DNA of 64,000 nt from Herbaspirillum sp. ST 5-3. GTDB taxonomy: Bacteria; Pseudomonadota; Gammaproteobacteria; Burkholderiales; Burkholderiaceae_D. The DNA lies in assembly GCF_004804275.1 (NCBI RefSeq), contig NZ_STGI01000002.1, positions 1 through 64,000 on the forward strand. The letters run 5' to 3'. The translations under genes and the position numbers were made by a program. Shown here one piece after another: positions 58,703 to 64,000 of this stretch. Numbering within the stretch: position 1 is the first letter of the stretch; each line of letters starts with the position of its first letter. The notes under the pieces were generated by a model, which saw only the letters and a program-made list of their open reading frames with translations, made no database searches and was not told the origin of the DNA.

Positions 58703-58741
58703 CGAAGTGCAGGCGCGCTCCGCTTGCGCTTCGTTTTTTTT
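58703..58741 (+). terminator. Terminator of the glycine-zipper lipoprotein gene
   Basis: CGAAGTGCAGGCG-CGCTC-CGCTTGCGCTTCG pairs along all 13 positions (two G.U) and is followed by T8. Confidence 0.85.
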
Positions 58742-58782
58742 CGCCCCCCTGCGCAGCATGCAAACGTTCATTCAGAAGGGAA

Positions 58783-59622
58783 ATGGTTCTCGACCTCAAC
58801 GCGCTGAAGGAGTGGGGCGACGTGATCCGTTCGTCGTTCCGTATCGTCCTGGTGTGGGCGCTGGCCTGGCTGGCGCTCGCCATGATACGCAAGCTGCTGC
58901 GTGCGTTGAAGGCGCATATCGTCAGCCGGGCTGGCGAGATGCACGATTCAATGCAAGATTCAGTACACGACTTGCGCCGCGTCGAAACCCTGATGAATGT
59001 GTTTCGCTACGCCGCGAACATCGTGCTGGTCGGTATTGCGGTAATGCTGACGCTCGGCACGATCGGCATTTCGATCACGCCCATCCTCGCGACCGCGGGC
59101 GTGGCCGGCATTGCCGTCGGTTTCGGCGCGCAAAGCCTGGTCAAGGATTTTTTTACCGGTTTGTTCCTGCTGATTGAAAACCAGATCAGCGAGGGCGACA
59201 TCATTGAAGCGGCAGGCAAGAGCGGCTACGTGGAGCGGGTGACCTTGCGCCATGTGCGCATCCGGGATTATGACGGCAGCGTGCACTTCATCCCCAACAG
59301 CATGATTACCACCGTCACTAATCGCAGCAGGGGCTATGCCTATGCGGTGATCGACATCAATGTGCGCCGCCAGGAAGACCTGGACCACATTTTCACGCTG
59401 ATGCATGGCATCAGCGATGACATGCGCACCAACCCCGCGATCGGTGTCGACATTCTTGAAGACCTCGACATCGGCGGCGTGGAAAAAGTGGAGGACGCCA
59501 GCATCGCGCTGCGTTGCCGGATCAAGGTGCGTCCCGGGAAGCAATGGCGCATACGCAGGGAATTTCTGCGCCGCATGAAAGCCGCGCTCGACACCGCGGA
59601 ACAGGTGAAGTCCGCTGCATGA
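58783..59622 (+). CDS. Small-conductance mechanosensitive channel (MscS family)
   Basis: 279 residues: about three TM segments, the pore helix rich in Gly/Ala (ILATAGVAGIAVGFGAQSLVKDFFTGLFLL), then the MscS beta domain (ENQISEGDIIEAAGKSGYVERVTLRHVRIRDYDGSVHFIPNSMI). It releases solutes on hypo-osmotic shock. No clear ribosome site (CAGAAGGGAA). It follows a terminator, so a separate transcript is likely. Confidence 0.9.
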   Translation: MVLDLNALKEWGDVIRSSFRIVLVWALAWLALAMIRKLLRALKAHIVSRAGEMHDSMQDSVHDLRRVETLMNVFRYAANIVLVGIAVMLTLGTIGISITPILATAGVAGIAVGFGAQSLVKDFFTGLFLLIENQISEGDIIEAAGKSGYVERVTLRHVRIRDYDGSVHFIPNSMITTVTNRSRGYAYAVIDINVRRQEDLDHIFTLMHGISDDMRTNPAIGVDILEDLDIGGVEKVEDASIALRCRIKVRPGKQWRIRREFLRRMKAALDTAEQVKSAA

Positions 59623-59657
59623 CGCCGGTGTGGGGCGTCGATGAATGTCAGGCATTC

Positions 59658-59673
59658 GGGCACGGATGTTGCG
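59658..59673 (+). promoter_or_regulatory. Sigma-54 (-24/-12) promoter of the PhnA-like gene
   Basis: GGGCACGGATGTTGCG: only the first base and last base deviate from TGGCAC-N5-TTGCW, with exact GG-N10-GC. Predicted start near 59684, 65 bases before ATG 59749. Confidence 0.62.
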
Positions 59674-59748
59674 ATTGATGTCCGGTGATCCGCATCGCAT
59701 TTCTGCGGACTCCGGCCGAGGATGTTTTGCTTGAGAGGAGGAATGGAG

Positions 59749-60579
59749 ATGGCGACCAACGAAACCCGTACCGTCCAGAGCGATCCGGCATATCAATTCG
59801 ATCCGGTGGCGGGATATGCGCTGCGCCGCCCGCTGTTCCCCGCGATTCGCTGGGGTGCGGTGCTGGCCGGCGTGGTAGTGGGCGTTTCCGTGCAACTCGC
59901 GCTCAGCTTGCTGGGCATTGCCACCGGACTGACTGCCACGGAATTGACCGAGGGTGAAGGCATGGGTGTCGTACCCTTGATCTGGGCCGGCGTCAGCATG
60001 CTGATTTCAGCCTTTGTCGGCGGCTACGTGGCGGCCCGCATGTCGGGGCTCAAGCGCAGGGCCGACGGCGTATTGCACGGTGCCGTCTCATGGGCGGTGA
60101 CGACGATTCTGTTCGCCGTGCTTGCCACATCGATCGGCGGCAGCCTGGTAAGCGGTGTCTTCAACAACATGAGCCAGCTCGCGCGCGCCGGCGCGTCCGG
60201 CATCAGCGGCTCGCCGGTGGATGCACTGATGCGCTCGCAAGGCATGCGCATGGACCCTGAGGCGGCCCGGCAATTGCAGGAATACCTGCGCAACGGTCAG
60301 CGCGATCAGGCGGTGCAGTTGTTGATGAGCACCATGAACATGGAACAGGGTCGCGCCGAAGCGATGGTGGACCAGGCCCTGATCTTGAGCGGTTCGCCGG
60401 CAAGCGCATCGCCGCAAGGTCGGCAGAGAACCGAAAACGCAATGCAGAGCGCAGGCACCGCCGCATGGGCGGTTTTCCTGGCGGTCGCGCTGGCGCTGGT
60501 GATTGGCATTGGCGGCGGCGCATTGGGAGCGCGCGGGTCGCGCCGCGTCAGCTGGAGCGGCACCAGCCCGCAAACCTAG
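59749..60579 (+). CDS. PhnA-like multi-TM membrane protein
   Basis: 276 residues: an N-terminal TM hairpin (FPAIRWGAVLAGVVVGVSVQLALSLLGIATGL), two more hydrophobic stretches (VPLIWAGVSMLISAFVGGYVAARMSG; GAVSWAVTTILFAVLATSIGGSL), a soluble helical middle (~165-225), and a C-terminal TM (AAWAVFLAVALALVIGIGGGALGARG). Such proteins are often annotated PhnA-like without link to phosphonate metabolism. ATG 59749 has AGGAGG seven bases upstream; ATG 59743 overlaps that site. Confidence 0.75.
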   Translation: MATNETRTVQSDPAYQFDPVAGYALRRPLFPAIRWGAVLAGVVVGVSVQLALSLLGIATGLTATELTEGEGMGVVPLIWAGVSMLISAFVGGYVAARMSGLKRRADGVLHGAVSWAVTTILFAVLATSIGGSLVSGVFNNMSQLARAGASGISGSPVDALMRSQGMRMDPEAARQLQEYLRNGQRDQAVQLLMSTMNMEQGRAEAMVDQALILSGSPASASPQGRQRTENAMQSAGTAAWAVFLAVALALVIGIGGGALGARGSRRVSWSGTSPQT

Positions 60580-60622
60580 AGGCTGTTTGGTTCATACCAG
60601 TCTCTAGCACCGGAGTGATGAC

Positions 60623-60922
60623 ATGCAAGGTACGGCAGGCGGTCGAAATCGCAGCAATCAGCGCAGGGCGAGGCCGGCGCGTTTTACACGGATACTGGCT
60701 GACGAGTCCAGTACTGCCGGCATGCTCTACGGCTGTCCGGTGGTCAGCGCGGTTGGCGACAGGATAGGCACTGTCCATCATCTGATGGTGGACGTGCTTA
60801 CCCATCAACTGCGCTACGTGGTGCTGGCGCACGGGAAGAACAGCGCAACCGTCGCCATTCCCTGGCAGGCGCTGTATTTCGATGCGGCATTGGGGCGGCT
60901 GGTGTTCTACACGCTGTGCTGA
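60623..60922 (+). CDS. PRC-barrel protein, short
   Basis: 99 residues: a basic N-terminus (GGRNRSNQRRARPARFTR) then one PRC-barrel (GMLYGCPVVSAVGDRIGTVHHLMVDVLTHQLRYVVLAHG ... ATVAIPWQALYFD). Third PRC-barrel protein of the region, more diverged, with no second conserved half. Follows the PhnA-like gene by 43 bases, so likely the same transcript. Weak ribosome site (GGAGTGATGAC). Confidence 0.75.
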   Translation: MQGTAGGRNRSNQRRARPARFTRILADESSTAGMLYGCPVVSAVGDRIGTVHHLMVDVLTHQLRYVVLAHGKNSATVAIPWQALYFDAALGRLVFYTLC

Positions 60923-60941
60923 CTACTTGATGCCGGCTCTG

Positions 60942-61439
60942 CTATTTCGCCGGCAGGAACAGGTTCTTCGCGCGTTGCTCGGCAATGCCTGCCTTTGCCA
61001 GCGCGCGCAGGCACATTGCAACGGTTCCGGCGAAGGCTTCGTCGTACCACGGATTGGCACCGCTGACGCCGACAATGATGTCGTCGACCGCGACGCTGCC
61101 CCAGAGCACCGTGTCGTTCGCTGCAAGCAGGTGCGGCCGCAGCTCTTGCACCGTGTGCCCATCCATGCCGGTGCGCCAGGCAACGCGCGCCTTGGCGCGG
61201 GCAAAGGCGGCATAATCGGCGTCCCATTTGCTGCGATCGCCGACCGCATGCTCATACAGGATCGCTTCTTCGAACGAACACGACGGCGGCCTCAGCAGCG
61301 GGTCCATCACGACGATATACAGAAAGCCGCTTTCGCCGACCTCTTTCAGTTTCATGGCTTCCTGGATCATCGGCAGGCTGAGGCCGACGGCCTTTTCGGC
61401 TGCGTGGCGATCGATGAAGTAGCTTCCGCTCGATGGCAT
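60942..61439 (-). CDS. Possible GlcG/HbpS-like protein
   Basis: 165 residues, no signal peptide. The C-terminal two-thirds resembles GlcG/HbpS (DUF336) by KARVAWRTGMDGHTVQEL and VAVDDIIVGVSGANPWYDEAFAGTVAMCLRALA; the N-terminus is atypical (ILYEHAVGDRSKWDADY insert). Members bind haem or small acids; function here unknown. AGGAGGAAC seven bases before ATG 61439 decides the start (the frame extends to 61469). Last gene of the minus-strand glycan operon. Confidence 0.55.
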   Translation of the reverse strand: MPSSGSYFIDRHAAEKAVGLSLPMIQEAMKLKEVGESGFLYIVVMDPLLRPPSCSFEEAILYEHAVGDRSKWDADYAAFARAKARVAWRTGMDGHTVQELRPHLLAANDTVLWGSVAVDDIIVGVSGANPWYDEAFAGTVAMCLRALAKAGIAEQRAKNLFLPAK

Positions 61440-61465
61440 GGGGATGTTCCTCCTGGCAGGTATCG

Positions 61466-62416
61466 TCAAAGTTGCGTGACCTCGCGGAACACGCTGTCCC
61501 AGTCACGCACGAAGCGCTCGATGCCGAAGCGCTCCATCGCATGGCGGCGCGCGTTCTCGCCGAGTTTTGCTGCATGCGCCGGATCATCCAGCAGTTCGCG
61601 CATGCGGGAGATCAGAATGGACAGATCGGTATTCACATAACCCGATACGCCGTCGTCGATGACCGTTGCCATTTCGGTCGTGGCGAGCGCCACGATGGGC
61701 ATGCCGATCATCATGGCCTCGATCACCGCAAGACCGAGACTGGTATAGCGGATCGGGTTGAAGAAGAAACGGTATTGCGCCGCGAAGGCCGGCAGTTGAT
61801 CGTGCTGGATTTCGCCGATGCCGCCTGCTTCCTGCGCGCCCATCCCGACCAGGTCGAGCGGCACGCTGTCGCGCGCCAGCGAAAACAGGTCGCCGCCGAG
61901 ACGTCGGCCGCGTTGCCGGATGTTGTTGATCACCACGAGTCCGCGCGCCAGCTCGCCACGATATGCGGCGTCCCCTGGCACGATCACCCCGTGCTCGACG
62001 ACGCGCGTCGGCGTGCACCCGTTGTCCCACATCAGCGCATTGAACGGCGTCACATGCACCAGCAGGACCGAAGGGTCATCGACCGGATGGCGCATGTCGG
62101 TCGGATGCTCGCGCGGCGGGTCGTGTTCCAGATAGATGCGGGGCAGGCGACGCTGCGCTTCGCTCAGGTACACATGCTGGTCCTTCAGAAACTGGTCGTC
62201 GTCCTGGAACAGGATGCAGTCGAACTGCGCGTCCTTGGCCGCGCTGACCGGCAGGTCGATGACATTGTCGCCCCAGGGCATGTGGCCGCAGCGTCCGCCA
62301 TAGCCGGGCGGGCGATCGGGCTTGGACAGCACATAAAAGTCGTGCGGTGCCTGCGTCAGATAATAAAGATAGCTGCCATGCGTATGCCAGGTGAGAATTT
62401 TCAATCGTCGCTGCAT
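61466..62416 (-). CDS. Glycosyltransferase (GT4-like)
   Basis: 316 residues: ILTWHTHGSYLYYLTQAPHDFYVLS at the start, a central region naming an acceptor site, and the GT-B C-terminal nucleotide-sugar pocket FNPIRYTSLGLAVIEAMMIGMPIVALATTEM with E in the usual place. Similar to polysaccharide-cluster transferases. ATG 62416 (MQRRLKILTW) is used since the upstream frame overlaps the radical SAM gene. Eight bases after that gene. Confidence 0.82.
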   Translation of the reverse strand: MQRRLKILTWHTHGSYLYYLTQAPHDFYVLSKPDRPPGYGGRCGHMPWGDNVIDLPVSAAKDAQFDCILFQDDDQFLKDQHVYLSEAQRRLPRIYLEHDPPREHPTDMRHPVDDPSVLLVHVTPFNALMWDNGCTPTRVVEHGVIVPGDAAYRGELARGLVVINNIRQRGRRLGGDLFSLARDSVPLDLVGMGAQEAGGIGEIQHDQLPAFAAQYRFFFNPIRYTSLGLAVIEAMMIGMPIVALATTEMATVIDDGVSGYVNTDLSILISRMRELLDDPAHAAKLGENARRHAMERFGIERFVRDWDSVFREVTQL

Positions 62417-62424
62417 GTCATCGA

Positions 62425-63426
62425 TCAGAAAGTGCCTGCATAGAGGGCGCAACTGCGGCACACCTCGGGCGGCGTGGCAGAAGCGAGCTGTTCGCGGAAC
62501 CGGTTGTAGGCCTGATTGTTCCAGACCTCGGCAACACCGTTTTGCGCCATGTCACCGAAGTGAATGCGATCCGGCGTGCCCACCATGCAGCAGGGCATGG
62601 CCTTGCCGTCATAGCTGATGTAGGAGCCGCGCCACGGCCAGTCGCAGCGTTCCCGCCCCGACATCTCGGGCGGATAGGCGCGCGGTGTGAGGTTCGGCAG
62701 GCGCAGTGTGATGCCGAGCGCGGCGGACTGCGCGCGTGCCGCATTGAAGTAGTGCTCCACAGCTTCGCTGTCCACGTCGAGCAGTGTTTGCTGATCGATG
62801 AAGGATCGCATCGGCTGGTATCGGGCCGGCAGCGTCGATTCGCCGAAGTCGTGGCACAAGTGCTGCACGAATACGGTATCGATGCCCTCGTCATGCGCAA
62901 GTTCGATGAGCCGCGGCAGCTCGGGCAGATTGCGCCGCATGACGACCGCCACCAGCCTCAGGTGCGGCAGTTCGCTGCGCAAGCGCGTCTTGGCCTGCAC
63001 CAGCCGGCGCAGGTTGCGCAACACGCGCGAGAAGCGCGAGCGCACGCGGATCTCCTGATACGTTGCGGCCGTCGCGCCGTCCAGCGAGATGTGCATTGTC
63101 CCGAGTCCGCTCTTGACGCATTCCTCGGCGCGCGCCTCGCTCAACACGGTCAGGTTGGTATTGGTCGAGACATGGACACCGCGCTGTGCGGCGTACCTGG
63201 CCATATCGAAAAAACGCGGGTGCAGCAGCGGCTCGCCCAATCCCTGCAGTTGCAGCTCCGTCATCTCCGGAAACTGATCGACCAGCCTGCAAAACAGATC
63301 GAAGTCCATGAAGGCGCGTGGCTGGCCCGGTTCGCCTTCGCCGCGAAACTGGATCGGACACATGCGGCAGCGCAGATTGCACTGGCCCACCGGCTCGATC
63401 TGCACGAAGCCGGGAAGCGCAGTCAT
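62425..63426 (-). CDS. Radical SAM/SPASM-domain protein
   Basis: 333 residues: radical SAM cluster Cys in CNLRCRMCP (CxxxCxxC), partial TIM barrel (LQLQGLGEPLLHPRFFDMARYAAQRGVHVSTNTN, MHISLDGATAATYQEIRV), and C-terminal SPASM-type Cys (CDWPWRGSYISYDGKAMPCCMVG; CRSCALY). SPASM proteins modify peptides or sugars with auxiliary Fe-S clusters. Its position among glycosyltransferases suggests a sugar- or peptide-modifying role. ATGA overlap with the upstream glycosyltransferase. Confidence 0.85.
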   Translation of the reverse strand: MTALPGFVQIEPVGQCNLRCRMCPIQFRGEGEPGQPRAFMDFDLFCRLVDQFPEMTELQLQGLGEPLLHPRFFDMARYAAQRGVHVSTNTNLTVLSEARAEECVKSGLGTMHISLDGATAATYQEIRVRSRFSRVLRNLRRLVQAKTRLRSELPHLRLVAVVMRRNLPELPRLIELAHDEGIDTVFVQHLCHDFGESTLPARYQPMRSFIDQQTLLDVDSEAVEHYFNAARAQSAALGITLRLPNLTPRAYPPEMSGRERCDWPWRGSYISYDGKAMPCCMVGTPDRIHFGDMAQNGVAEVWNNQAYNRFREQLASATPPEVCRSCALYAGTF

Positions 63427-64000
63427 AGAAAACCCACACGGAACTTGAATGCTCCGACCGCACGCCAGAACACTGCGAGAGGCGGAATCAGTATCGAGGT
63501 CACGATCATTTCAGCGATGTGCTTCGGCGATTTGGAGGTATTCCACAAGCGCCTCACGCAGAAACGGCCGGTCATGAACAGCCAGGCCAATCCCGCCACC
63601 AGCGCGACGCCGGCGGATTGTACCAGCAAGGCCACGACGAACACCATGAGCGCGGCGACCGTCAGGTAAAAGTCCCAGCGCGGCTTCGGTCGGATCTTGC
63701 GCCGGTAAAGCGTGGGATGCTTCTTGTACAGCAGCGCGTCGAATTGCACCTTCTTCACCTGCGACAGGCTCACGCCCCAGCCGGCAGGGCGGATCGGATG
63801 CATCATCACCGCCGTCGGCTCGCGCCGGATGTTGGCGCGATAGTCGAGCAGACGGAAATGCAGATCCGAGTCTTCGCGCCAGGCAAAGCGGAAGCGCTCG
63901 TCGAAGCCGCCCAGGTCTTCCAGCACGTGCTTGCGGCAGAAGCAATTGGCGGTGACGAATTCGGCCGTCTCCAGGTTTTTCGCGTCCAGCTCGTAGTCGG
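63423..64000 (-). CDS. Glycosyltransferase family 2 with membrane tail (5' end outside window)
   Basis: 192 codons are visible; the N-terminal catalytic half lies beyond the right edge. It reads FVTANCFCRKHVLEDLGGFDERFRFAWREDSDLHFRLL (GT2 acceptor motif with the ED signature), then about two to three TM segments (FYLTVAALMVFVVALLVQSAGVALVAGLAWLFM; IVTSILIPPLAVFWRAVGAF). It probably adds a sugar at the membrane in polysaccharide assembly. Starts the visible part of the minus-strand operon with the radical SAM gene by ATGA. Confidence 0.85.
   Translation of the reverse strand, partial: DYELDAKNLETAEFVTANCFCRKHVLEDLGGFDERFRFAWREDSDLHFRLLDYRANIRREPTAVMMHPIRPAGWGVSLSQVKKVQFDALLYKKHPTLYRRKIRPKPRWDFYLTVAALMVFVVALLVQSAGVALVAGLAWLFMTGRFCVRRLWNTSKSPKHIAEMIVTSILIPPLAVFWRAVGAFKFRVGFL

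Overview
The window is chromosomal DNA of a betaproteobacterium, most likely family Oxalobacteraceae (Herbaspirillum, Herminiimonas or Noviherbaspirillum type). This is inferred from the protein sequences, the moderately high GC content and the housekeeping gene blocks (sirB1-murJ-rpsT, clpS-clpA, scpB-rluB, rimP-nusA-infB-rbfA-truB-typA). No rRNA gene is present, so genus is not settled.

1-4.3 kb is the right end of a prophage. It has the 3' end of an unknown phage gene, a papain-like hydrolase, holin-like membrane proteins, a secreted lytic transglycosylase, nested spanin genes Rz/Rz1, an unlisted 59-residue membrane protein, a structured intergenic element, an orphan adenine methyltransferase, and a small gene behind a near-perfect LexA box. 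4.3-37.5 kb is core genome: uup, sirB1-like, murJ, rpsT, rluE, icd, a two-component pair, a cold-shock gene, clpS-clpA, tas, pyrD, bpt, aat, amtB, a Nudix hydrolase, initiator tRNA-Met, scpB, rluB, the rimP-to-typA translation block, a DMT transporter and dusA. The N-degron adaptor and unfoldase (ClpS, ClpA) and both N-degron aminoacyl transferases (Bpt, Aat) lie within 6.5 kb.

37.5-61 kb is accessory in character: envelope, stress and surface-polysaccharide genes. It holds a DUF6496 protein, an SDR, two sigma-54 enhancer-binding proteins, a four-PAS hybrid kinase, two related lipoproteins (one with a BON domain), galU, a glycosyltransferase fused to a UDP-galactopyranose-mutase-like flavoprotein, three PRC-barrel proteins, a DUF421 protein, a truncated Ku, a hemerythrin, a GT4-SDR-GmhB-GT9 operon, a glycine-zipper lipoprotein, an MscS channel and a PhnA-like membrane protein. 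By reading I found seven sigma-54-type -24/-12 elements with exact GG-N10-GC spacing just upstream of genes here (one a perfect consensus), and a recurring TGTAAAAA motif 60-150 bp upstream of several. I infer a local RpoN-dependent envelope/stress/polysaccharide regulon driven by one or both resident enhancer-binding proteins. This is the most interesting system in the window.

61-64 kb, on the minus strand, is one end of another polysaccharide operon: a membrane glycosyltransferase cut by the window edge, a radical SAM/SPASM protein, a glycosyltransferase and a possible GlcG/HbpS-like protein.
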